DNA of 5,432 nucleotides from Pseudomonadota bacterium (GTDB lineage Bacteria; Pseudomonadota; Gammaproteobacteria; Burkholderiales; Ferrovaceae): contig JAJZEL010000148.1 in the NCBI GenBank assembly GCA_021828575.1, positions 1 to 5,432 on the forward strand, read 5' to 3'. A program made the translations under genes and the position numbers. This document shows, piece after piece, positions 1 through 5,297 of this stretch. The notes beneath the pieces are model-generated. The model searched no databases and was not told the DNA's origin. It worked only from the letters and a program-made list of their open reading frames with translations. Position 1 is the first letter of the stretch, and each line of letters opens with the position of its first letter.

Positions 1-64
1 CTGCCAGAATCAGGGGCAAAAGGCAGAGGCTCAGGAACAGTCGACAAACACTGCCCGGACTCAC
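1..64 (-). CDS. Start of a secreted protein, probably DUF3443 family (partial, runs off left edge)
   Basis: Only the first 21 codons are in the window. A GTG start at 64-62 shares the bases GTGA with the stop codon of the DUF2844 gene, a classic 4-nt coupling overlap. The translation (MSPGSVCRLFLSLCLLPLIL, then A) has one early arginine and a long Leu-rich hydrophobic core, as in a Sec or lipoprotein signal peptide, and no stop interrupts it. The identification as DUF3443 rests on context: in Burkholderia and relatives DUF2844 genes are commonly followed by DUF3443 genes encoding secreted or lipoprotein-type products of unknown function. The sequence itself shows only an exported N-terminus. 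Sequence left of the window would settle it. Confidence 0.55.
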   Translation of the reverse strand, partial: MSPGSVCRLFLSLCLLPLILA

Positions 65-519
65 GGAGTCACCCCGACGGAGGTCAGTGAAAAGCTGACA
101 GGAACAAGGGCAGGTGCGTAGGTTGATCCCGTGAATGCCCGCATGTGCCCCTGGGCATGAACCACCACCTGCGGGTGGCGAGTGACAAGGGGCGCATTTT
201 TACTGCCAGGAACAGGAGTGCGGAGCATGGACTGGAATTGTGGAAAGTAGTTGCCCAGCAACTGTGAAAAGTCTGGCATGACCGGCCCCTGCCAGGTGGC
301 TGCAAAAACGACACCCTGTGCCGAGTATTCCGTGATGGTCACGCCCCGCGAAGTCAGTATTGTTTGCTGGATGATGCCAGATGCGCCTGGCACGGTTGTG
401 GAAGGTCCTTGGGGTTGCCCTTCGGAAGGGAGCGCGCTGGCCTGACCACCCAGCGCTGCCTGGGCCAGGCAGGGCAATCCTGCCAGTAATAATAAAATGT
501 ATTTTGCAGTTCGATTCAT
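61..519 (-). CDS. DUF2844 family secreted protein
   Basis: A 152-residue protein of unknown function. Residues 1-21 form a signal peptide: MNRTAK, a hydrophobic core ILLLLAGL, and an AQA cleavage site before ALGG, so the mature protein should be periplasmic or extracellular. The mature part carries the DUF2844 pattern: the ALGG start, ITEY at 62-65, GVVFAATWQGPVMPDF at 69-84 and LLGNYF at 87-92. The start was chosen at the second Met. Its ATG shares one base with the upstream DsrC-like stop (TAATG) and has GGAG 9 nt before it. An in-frame ATG five codons upstream (at 534) would give the same protein with a longer n-region but has a poorer ribosome binding site. The gene is coupled at both ends, so it is a middle gene of an operon. 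Family assignment is by recalled motif resemblance; no biochemical role is known to me. Confidence 0.82.
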   Translation of the reverse strand: MNRTAKYILLLLAGLPCLAQAALGGQASALPSEGQPQGPSTTVPGASGIIQQTILTSRGVTITEYSAQGVVFAATWQGPVMPDFSQLLGNYFPQFQSMLRTPVPGSKNAPLVTRHPQVVVHAQGHMRAFTGSTYAPALVPVSFSLTSVGVTP

Positions 520-839
520 TAACCCGTACTCCATGCTCTTGGGCGTTTCATTCCGGCAATCTTGCAGGCCTGTTTCACATACCCGTAGGGAAAAAGTGTG
601 AACAGGGCATTACGATCCAGTCCATGCGCCGACAGCAGGTGCCTGATGACAAATCGTGCGTCAGGAGCCACCTGATGTTCCGCCTGGAAATGGCGCATGA
701 ACTGGATGACGTCCCAGTGGACAGATGTCAGCTCAATATGTTCCCCGCGAGCCAGTTCCAGAGCGATTTCGGGTGTCCATTCGTTGGGCTCCACAAGGTA
801 ACCTTCTTCGTCTAGAACAGCGGGCGTTGGCGAGTTCAT
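519..839 (-). CDS. DsrC/TusE family sulfur-relay-like protein lacking the C-terminal cysteine
   Basis: A 106-residue cytoplasmic protein with the complete DsrC/TusE/DsvC fold pattern: D-EEGYLVEPNEWTPEIA near the N-terminus, a central HWDVIQFMRHFQ helix, RFVIRHL, and a C-terminal arm KQACKIAGMKRPRAWSTG. DsrC proteins normally carry two redox cysteines on this arm, 11 residues apart; the penultimate one (CysA) carries sulfur, and TusE keeps only that one. Here the inner cysteine is present (C92), but the CysA position, 11 residues on, is W103, and the tail continues STG. Canonical trisulfide or persulfide transfer therefore looks impossible. This places it among divergent DsrC-like proteins proposed to be regulatory, not in classic DsrC or TusE. 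The ATG at 839 is supported by AGGAG 9 nt upstream. It is coupled to the DUF2844 gene by a 1-nt overlap, an odd pairing of a cytoplasmic with exported products. No dsrAB or tusBCD is visible. Confidence 0.88.
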   Translation of the reverse strand: MNSPTPAVLDEEGYLVEPNEWTPEIALELARGEHIELTSVHWDVIQFMRHFQAEHQVAPDARFVIRHLLSAHGLDRNALFTLFPYGYVKQACKIAGMKRPRAWSTG

Positions 840-903
840 CGATGGGATCTCCTTTGACGAGGAAACCCATATTTATCACAGAACTTCCCCGTGCGTAGCC
901 CGA

Positions 904-932
904 GGGGGGCATGAGTGAGTGAGAGGGGGGGG
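904..932. repeat. Low-complexity G-rich tract with GAGT repeats
   Basis: Just past the ompW stop codon the plus strand holds G6 (904-909), about three GAGT-like tetramers (913-924) and a G8 run (925-932) that ends one base from the stop. It is non-coding and lies between ompW and the DsrC-like gene. No stem with a following T run is seen on the ompW strand, so it is not a recognisable intrinsic terminator. Its function, if any, is unknown. Confidence 0.45.
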
Positions 933-933
933 C

Positions 934-1665
934 TCAGAAGCGGCAGCCAAACCCAAAAAAGCCAATGGCGTTGGTCATCCGGATGGGCGTGGTAGCTGCC
1001 GGACCGGTGGGAGCCGGGTCAGCCAGATTGTTGACACGCATTGTGGTTCGGGTTTGCGTGTAGGTCAGGGACCCCGTCAGGAAATATCGGGTATTTGTGA
1101 AATCGTAGTTAAAGCCCATGCTGGCTACCCAGCCAATGGATGAGTCCAGACTGGCTCCATTGGGTGCCAGGGATTGTCCGGCGCTGGTGAGTGTCAGGTT
1201 CTGAAACCGTGAATAGGTGGCTCCTGCCCCGAGGTAGGGCCTGAAGTTTGAGGATTTATCCAGAAAATAGTACCTTCCCACCACCATGGGGCTCCAGAGG
1301 TCCACTGAGGCAATTTGTGTGGAAGCCCCACGAGTCAGGATGGGCTGAGTCATGTAAAGACTTGTTTTTGGGGGGTACCCCATATCGAGCACCAGTGCAA
1401 AATGATCGGTAAACATGTGGCCCAGTATCAGGGCAATGGTGCTTGATCCGGAGGCATTGGCAGATGAAATGGGCAGGGGACCCGAGACCAGCGTGGGGCC
1501 TGATAGGACAACATTGCCCGAGTAATTCAGGCTGGTGGCAGCCAGTGAGGTGCTGATTCCCGCGACCCCGACAGCTGCAAAATTGTCGCCGGCTTCCAGA
1601 GCATGCGCCGTTGTGGTCGCTAGCAGGAACGAACTGACAATGGCAACGTGCAAACGGGAAATCAT
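934..1665 (-). CDS. ompW: OmpW family outer membrane beta-barrel protein
   Basis: A 243-residue precursor of a small eight-stranded outer membrane barrel. OmpW proteins form narrow channels for small, mostly hydrophobic molecules; the substrate here is unknown. Residues 1-22 (MISRLHVAIVSSFLLATTTA, then HA) are a signal peptide cleaved after AHA. The barrel part shows alternating aromatic/glycine strands, DLWSPMVVGRYYFLD followed by the OmpW signature FRPYLGAGATYSRF (141-154), and a C-terminal strand ending in phenylalanine (GFFGFGCRF), the barrel-assembly signal. It is somewhat longer than E. coli OmpW (212 residues), with Ser/Gly/Pro- and Ala/Pro-rich stretches in apparent loops. The reading frame stays open 39 codons further upstream, but the ATG at 1665 is preceded by AAGGAG at 6 nt and begins the signal peptide, so it is chosen. 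First gene of the minus-strand set, 94 bp before the DsrC-like gene. OmpW-family membership is firm; orthology to enteric ompW is not. Confidence 0.87.
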   Translation of the reverse strand: MISRLHVAIVSSFLLATTTAHALEAGDNFAAVGVAGISTSLAATSLNYSGNVVLSGPTLVSGPLPISSANASGSSTIALILGHMFTDHFALVLDMGYPPKTSLYMTQPILTRGASTQIASVDLWSPMVVGRYYFLDKSSNFRPYLGAGATYSRFQNLTLTSAGQSLAPNGASLDSSIGWVASMGFNYDFTNTRYFLTGSLTYTQTRTTMRVNNLADPAPTGPAATTPIRMTNAIGFFGFGCRF

Positions 1666-1762
1666 GACAGACTCCTTACATATATTCATTTTTATAGGAT
1701 TTACAAATATGCTACAGTGGATCCTCTGGCGATTGACATCAGGATCGCAGTCTAGTCTCCTG

Positions 1763-1789
1763 ATTCTACACCCAAAAGCCATTTTCCAA
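1763..1789 (-). promoter_or_regulatory. Candidate sigma-70 promoter for ompW
   Basis: On the minus strand TTGGAA (1789-1784) and TAGAAT (1768-1763) are separated by 15 bp. The -10 matches the consensus at 5 of 6 positions, but the spacer is shorter than optimal. It would start transcription near 1756 and leave a 5' untranslated region of about 90 nt before ompW. This is a weak prediction from pattern only. Confidence 0.25.
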
Positions 1790-1825
1790 CCGGAAATCTT
1801 TATTTTTTGTTAATTATGTTGCGCC

Positions 1826-2257
1826 GTGAAAAATCCGGAATGTGTTGTTGTGGGCCAAGTCCTGAGTGGGGTACGGGTCATTATGCAAGCCGGTGATTAT
1901 CCATTGATTGATTTTCAGGTGTTGGGTCGGCTGTCTGATCTCCTGACCCACGAGGACCTCAGGGACATGCTTGAGCGCGCACTCGAATATCTGGTTGGGT
2001 TGTCCGGGGAACTGGAAGCCGAATTAACCCGTCAGGAACTTGGTCAGCTCTCTCACAAGTCAAAAGGGTCCATGGGTGCCATGGGACTTTCACGGTTTTC
2101 CCACCTGGCCCAGGAAATCGAATGGCGGTGCGCGGAAGGGTTGGCAACCCCTCATGACCAGTCCCGACTGACCAAGGTGGTGCTGGATACACGAAGCGCC
2201 ATCGAAAGTTTTTTGCAGACAGGTCTGGTAGGAACTTCACCGAGAATTCCGCTGTGA
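1826..2257 (+). CDS. Stand-alone histidine phosphotransfer (HPt) domain protein
   Basis: A protein of up to 143 residues whose core is an HPt four-helix domain. The diagnostic helix is LSHKSKGSMGAMGLSRFSHL (76-95), matching the HPt pattern H-x-x-K-G-S-x-G-x-x-G, with H77 the predicted phospho-accepting histidine and K80/G81 the conserved partners. Helices before it (LLTHEDLRDMLERALEYL) and after it (DQSRLTKVVLDTRSAIESFL) complete the bundle. There is no kinase or receiver domain, so it should shuttle phosphoryl groups between receivers in the cytoplasm. The start is uncertain: the GTG at 1826 gives the longest frame but lacks a good Shine-Dalgarno; GTG at 1850 (GGAA 9 nt upstream) and ATG at 1883 would still leave the domain intact. 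Its stop overlaps the GTG start of the response regulator (GTGA), so the two are translationally coupled and probably phospho-partners. No confident promoter is seen upstream. Confidence 0.8.
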   Translation: MKNPECVVVGQVLSGVRVIMQAGDYPLIDFQVLGRLSDLLTHEDLRDMLERALEYLVGLSGELEAELTRQELGQLSHKSKGSMGAMGLSRFSHLAQEIEWRCAEGLATPHDQSRLTKVVLDTRSAIESFLQTGLVGTSPRIPL

Positions 2258-2646
2258 CCACAGATCATTCGGGGCCTTTCAGTCTGCGCCTTCTGCTGGC
2301 AGAAGATGACCCCATTGGCCGCGAACTCATGAAAAAAATAGCGATCCGCCTGGGACACCAGGTGGATGTGGTGAATCACGGATTGCAGGCACTGGCACTG
2401 GCTGCCGCCAATTCCTATGATCTGATTCTCCTGGATGTCAGCATGCCTGTGATGGATGGCTATGCCTGCGCCAGGGAAATCCGGCGGGGAGGGGGGGTCA
2501 ATAGCGGCACCGTTCTGGTGGCCGTGACGGGCCATGTCCACGAGAATGACCGTCGCCAGGCATTCGAAGCCGGCATGACGGATCATCTACCCAAGCCGGT
2601 GCGAATTGACGAAATGAAGGCGCTGATCCTGCGTCACTTCGGTTGA
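2254..2646 (+). CDS. Single-domain response regulator (CheY-like receiver)
   Basis: A 130-residue protein made only of a receiver domain. The acidic pocket is E17-D18-D19 in LLLAEDDP, the phospho-acceptor is D61 in YDLILLDVSMPVMDGY, the switch threonine is T92 in VAVTGH, and the conserved lysine is K114 in LPKPV. All catalytic positions are present. There is no output domain, so it acts by protein contact or as a relay, most simply with the HPt protein encoded just upstream, with which it shares a 4-nt GTGA overlap. The GTG start at 2254 is the only one that keeps the first strand. The sequence is close to receivers usually found at the C-terminus of hybrid sensor kinases (AEDDPIGRELM, VMDGYACAREIR), and HPt plus receiver may be a detached hybrid-kinase tail. 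A run of seven G at 2491-2497 lies in the alpha3-beta4 loop (RRGGGV); the frame is intact. Confidence 0.93.
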   Translation: MTTDHSGPFSLRLLLAEDDPIGRELMKKIAIRLGHQVDVVNHGLQALALAAANSYDLILLDVSMPVMDGYACAREIRRGGGVNSGTVLVAVTGHVHENDRRQAFEAGMTDHLPKPVRIDEMKALILRHFG

Positions 2647-2664
2647 CGCTGAGGCATGGACTGG

Positions 2665-2684
2665 TCTGCCCGACTTCGGGCAGA
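2665..2684 (+). other. Perfect inverted repeat / stem-loop between the response regulator and DUF3293 genes
   Basis: The arms TCTGCCCGA and TCGGGCAGA are perfect 9-nt complements around a 2-nt centre; as RNA this is an 8-bp GC-rich stem with an ACTT tetraloop. It starts 18 nt after the response regulator stop. It is followed by AATGACACTC, not a T run, so it does not qualify as a typical intrinsic terminator. It could be a processing or stabilising hairpin separating the HPt/receiver pair from the DUF3293-aceK pair. Confidence 0.5.
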
Positions 2685-2715
2685 ATGACACTCACCTCAT
2701 TCAGGAAGTGGATTC

Positions 2716-3177
2716 ATGCCCCAGGGCTCAAACAGGGAGGATGGTCACCAGAAACTCTCCACTGCCATCGAACCAGATCTTCTGGATATTTATAAAAACA
2801 GTGAGTACCGGGTATTCGGGGATGCGCCCTTTGTAATGCGCATTGGCTTGGCCTGCCCGCCATTGCAGGATCTGCTGGCTCGACACGCAGTCTTGGGGGC
2901 CTGTTTTGTCAGCGCCTATAATCCTCGAAGCGAGCAGCGTTCCCACCAGGAAAACGAAATGGCGCAGGATCGCCTGCGGCATGAGGTGAGGACTGCCGGT
3001 TGGTCGTTTGTCGAAGGTGTGGGGGAAGATCCCCAGGGGCATTGCCCGGGAGAACCCTGTCTTCTGGTGTTGGGGGTGTCGCGCCAGGAATCACTGGAAC
3101 TGGGCAGGCGTTATGGCCAGAATGCGGTGTTGTGGGCAGGGATGGACGGAATTCCAGACCTTGTGCTGACAAGGTGA
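2716..3177 (+). CDS. DUF3293 domain-containing protein
   Basis: A 153-residue soluble protein of unknown function. It has the DUF3293 landmarks: an F-V-M-R-IG strand (39-44), the AYNPRS motif (67-72) followed by a conserved EN pair (79-80) in HQENEMAQDRL, the EGVGEDPQGHCPGEP segment (100-114) where the family has an E-G-x-G-x-D-x-x-G pattern, LLVLGVS (116-122), and the C-terminal GQNAVLW (134-140). Length and order fit the family and there is no signal peptide. The ATG at 2716 has AGGA at 2703-2706, a 9-nt spacing. The gene ends just ahead of aceK: the Shine-Dalgarno of aceK (AAGGTGA) covers this gene's TGA stop, so translation of the two is probably linked. No function can be given from sequence alone. 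Confidence 0.82.
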   Translation: MPQGSNREDGHQKLSTAIEPDLLDIYKNSEYRVFGDAPFVMRIGLACPPLQDLLARHAVLGACFVSAYNPRSEQRSHQENEMAQDRLRHEVRTAGWSFVEGVGEDPQGHCPGEPCLLVLGVSRQESLELGRRYGQNAVLWAGMDGIPDLVLTR

Positions 3178-3182
3178 CGGAC

Positions 3183-5063
3183 ATGGTCGCTGACGATGAT
3201 TCGCAACGGGCACGTATACTGGCCAAAGCCCTGCTGGATGGGTTTGACAGGCACTACAGGCTGTTTCGTGAGGCGAGCCGGCAGGCTTCAGACCTGTTTG
3301 ATGCTGGTGACTGGGCCACTTTGCAGCAGGTGACCACAGACCGGATCAGTTTTTACGATATTCGCGTACAGGAGGCGGTCAAGCGACTGGTCGGCGAGTT
3401 TTCTGCGGATACCCTGGAGGATGGGGTCTGGCAAAAAATCAAGCTGGAATACATCGTTCTCCTGACTGATCACAAACAGCCTGAACTGGCAGAAAGCTTT
3501 TTCAATTCGGTGTGTTGCCAGATACTGCACCGTTCCTATTATCATAATGCCTATATCTTTGTCCGCCCCGGTGTATCCACTGAACACATCGATTCCGATC
3601 CACCGTCCTACCATTGTGATTACCCGCTCAGGGATGGTTTGCGCACCACTTTGAGAAAGATTGTTTCGCGCATGGGGTTCAAGCGACCTTTTGCCAATCT
3701 TCACCGGGATGTGCGCCGAATTCTGAAGTCCTGGCGCATGCATCTTTCCGCTCCTTTGATACTGGAGGCCAATCACCAGATTCAGGTCCTGGGTTCAGTG
3801 TTCTATCGCAACACCTCTGCCTATATTTTTGGCAAGATGATCAATGGCGGGCAGCAATACCCTTTTGTCGTGACCGTCATGCACGATGATGAAGGATGCC
3901 TGATGGTGGACACCATCCTTTTGACTGCGGAACAGCTGGCCATTCTGGTGAGTTCCAGCCGGGCCTACTTTTTGGTGGACATGGAAGTGCCGTCGGCTTA
4001 TGTGAGTTTTTTGCACAGTTTGCTGCCTAACAAGCCCAAGGCCGAGCTTTACAGCATCCTGGGTTTGCAAAAACAGGGGAAAACCTTGTTTTATCGGGAT
4101 TTTCTTCACCACCTTAAGCATTCCAGCGATGAATTCATCATTGCACCCGGCATCAAGGGGCTGGTCATGGCTGTGTTCACCTTGCCTTCCTATCCTTACG
4201 TTTTCAAGGTCATCAAGGACCGGTTCTCTCCCCCGAAACAGATCAATCGTGACCAGGTCAAGGAGAAGTACATGCTGGTCAAGTACCATGATCGCGTGGG
4301 ACGAATGGCGGATACCCTCGAGTATTCCGGGGTGGCTTTTCCCAAGAAGCGCTTCACGCATGAGCTGCTGGAGGAACTGCGCAGCCAGGTGCCATCCTCC
4401 ATTGAAGAAACCGAAGACACCCTGATTGTCAGGCACCTCTACATTGAACGTCGAATGGTTCCCTTGAATCTTTACATGGACAAGGCCAATGACGAGCAGC
4501 TGGCTCACGTGGTCAACGAATTTGGCCTGGCGCTCAAGGAGCTGGCTGCGGTGAACATATTTGCGGGTGACCTGCTCTACAAGAATTTTGGTGTGACCCG
4601 CTACGGCCGGGTGGTGTTTTACGATTACGACGAGATCGATTACCTGACCAATTGTCATTTCAGGAAAATCCCCGACCCTCGTACACCTGAAGACGAGATG
4701 GCCTCCGAACCCTGGTACTCCGTGGATCCCAATGACGTGTTTCCGGAGGAGTTTGCCCATTTCCTGCTGACGGACCCCAGGGTACGCAAGGCGTTTCTGG
4801 AGCATCATTCGGATCTTCTGGATTACCGCTGGTGGGCTTGCATGCAGGACAGGATACGGGCTGGCCAAATTGGTCACGTGTTGCCCTATTCGGATTCCCA
4901 GCGGTTTTCTTTCCTCTTTGCGGAAGGCATTGCGCATCCCCGAACGGTGCGAAACATCCCTGTTCCGGAGGGGTTGGCCAGCCATACCAGGGCACTGATC
5001 AGTGGGCGGCGATATCCGATTGGGCGATATTCCATTGACAGTAGTGGAATATCACTGCTATAG
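3183..5063 (+). CDS. aceK: Isocitrate dehydrogenase kinase/phosphatase AceK
   Basis: A 626-residue bifunctional enzyme that phosphorylates and dephosphorylates isocitrate dehydrogenase, switching carbon between the TCA cycle and glyoxylate bypass. The N-terminal regulatory half (from ILAKALLDGFDRHYRLFREA) is helical; the C-terminal half is the kinase-like domain. It shows the AceK nucleotide loop APGIKGL (321-327), K342 in VFKVIKD, RMADT with D377, GDLLYKNFG with D463 and N468, and FYDYDEI with D481 and D483. These keep a constant offset of six from E. coli D371, K336, D457, N462, D475 and D477, so kinase and phosphatase centres look intact. It is longer than E. coli AceK (578), including about 40 extra C-terminal residues. 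The ATG at 3183 has AAGGTGA 5 nt upstream; a GTG at 3174 overlapping the previous stop is a weaker alternative. No aceB or aceA is adjacent. Its last codons contain the promoter of the following tRNA/rRNA unit. Confidence 0.97.
   Translation: MVADDDSQRARILAKALLDGFDRHYRLFREASRQASDLFDAGDWATLQQVTTDRISFYDIRVQEAVKRLVGEFSADTLEDGVWQKIKLEYIVLLTDHKQPELAESFFNSVCCQILHRSYYHNAYIFVRPGVSTEHIDSDPPSYHCDYPLRDGLRTTLRKIVSRMGFKRPFANLHRDVRRILKSWRMHLSAPLILEANHQIQVLGSVFYRNTSAYIFGKMINGGQQYPFVVTVMHDDEGCLMVDTILLTAEQLAILVSSSRAYFLVDMEVPSAYVSFLHSLLPNKPKAELYSILGLQKQGKTLFYRDFLHHLKHSSDEFIIAPGIKGLVMAVFTLPSYPYVFKVIKDRFSPPKQINRDQVKEKYMLVKYHDRVGRMADTLEYSGVAFPKKRFTHELLEELRSQVPSSIEETEDTLIVRHLYIERRMVPLNLYMDKANDEQLAHVVNEFGLALKELAAVNIFAGDLLYKNFGVTRYGRVVFYDYDEIDYLTNCHFRKIPDPRTPEDEMASEPWYSVDPNDVFPEEFAHFLLTDPRVRKAFLEHHSDLLDYRWWACMQDRIRAGQIGHVLPYSDSQRFSFLFAEGIAHPRTVRNIPVPEGLASHTRALISGRRYPIGRYSIDSSGISLL
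5026..5053. repeat. Perfect 9-bp inverted repeat flanking the rRNA promoter -35 box
   Basis: GATATTCCA (5026-5034) and TGGAATATC (5045-5053) are exact reverse complements separated by 10 nt that begin with TTGACA. A direct near-repeat overlaps it: the 15-nt units starting at 5008 and 5023 match at 13 of 15 positions (GGCGATATCCGATTG and GGCGATATTCCATTG). All of this is also aceK coding sequence (RYPIG, RYSID). The arrangement resembles an operator over a promoter, but no binding protein is identified. Confidence 0.6.
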
Positions 5064-5064
5064 T
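5035..5064 (+). promoter_or_regulatory. Strong sigma-70 promoter for tRNA-fMet and the rRNA operon
   Basis: TTGACA (5035-5040, perfect -35) is followed after 18 bp by TATAGT (5059-5064, 5 of 6 matches to the -10). Transcription should begin near 5071, about 14 nt before the mature tRNA. The promoter lies almost entirely within the end of aceK, and its -10 covers the aceK TAG stop. It is the only convincing promoter seen ahead of the tRNA and the 16S gene. Confidence 0.75.
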
Positions 5065-5084
5065 TGCTGACTCTACTCGACGGA

Positions 5085-5161
<77 letters not shown>

Positions 5162-5297
5162 ATAGAGTCTGCTCTTTAAAAGATGAGAAACCGATAGGTG
5201 TGGGCGCTGCTGAGGGAAGAGAAGTTAAGCAGTGCTCACGAGAAGGAACCGTTAGGTAAATTTGAGTGAGCGACCCCTGAAGAGGGGAAACAGGAAT
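5162..5297 (+). other. 16S rRNA leader of the rrn operon
   Basis: This transcribed spacer between tRNA-fMet and 16S holds the antitermination elements (boxA at its start), the betaproteobacterial leader block CCGATAGGTGTGGGCGCT (5191-5208, boxC-like), a possible long-range stem GCTCAC (5234-5239) with GTGAGC (5266-5271), and a small hairpin CCCCT-GAAG-AGGGG (5274-5287) just upstream of the 16S 5' end. No additional promoter is apparent in it. Confidence 0.8.
5170..5181 (+). promoter_or_regulatory. rrn boxA antitermination element
   Basis: TGCTCTTTAAAA matches the E. coli rrn boxA (TGCTCTTTAACA) at 11 of 12 positions. As RNA it recruits NusB/NusE and the rRNA antitermination complex, which lets polymerase pass Rho-dependent stops in the untranslated operon. 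Here it comes after a tRNA gene, 8 nt past its CCA end. Confidence 0.85.

Noticed and set aside
381..815. Plus-strand 144-codon open frame
   Set aside because: It is antisense to the DUF2844 and DsrC-like genes, both of which are recognisable families with good ribosome binding sites.
1733..1761. TTGACA as a plus-strand promoter for the HPt gene
   Set aside because: The -35 is perfect, but the bases 16-18 bp downstream (around TCTCCT) do not resemble a -10 box.
1666..1782. 39-codon N-terminal extension of the OmpW protein
   Set aside because: It would bury the signal peptide inside the protein; AAGGAG precedes the ATG at 1665 at the right spacing.
2665..2692. Intrinsic terminator after the response regulator
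   Set aside because: The hairpin is strong, but no T run follows it on either strand.
3000..3182. 61-codon N-terminal extension of AceK
   Set aside because: It overlaps almost the whole second half of the DUF3293 gene in another frame, does not resemble AceK, and the ATG at 3183 has a good ribosome binding site and begins the family's usual N-terminus.
3795..4985. 396-codon open frame on the minus strand opposite aceK
   Set aside because: It is fully antisense to aceK, whose catalytic motifs are all intact. The translation is rich in His and Gln, shows no recognisable domain, and fits a shadow of a GC-biased gene.
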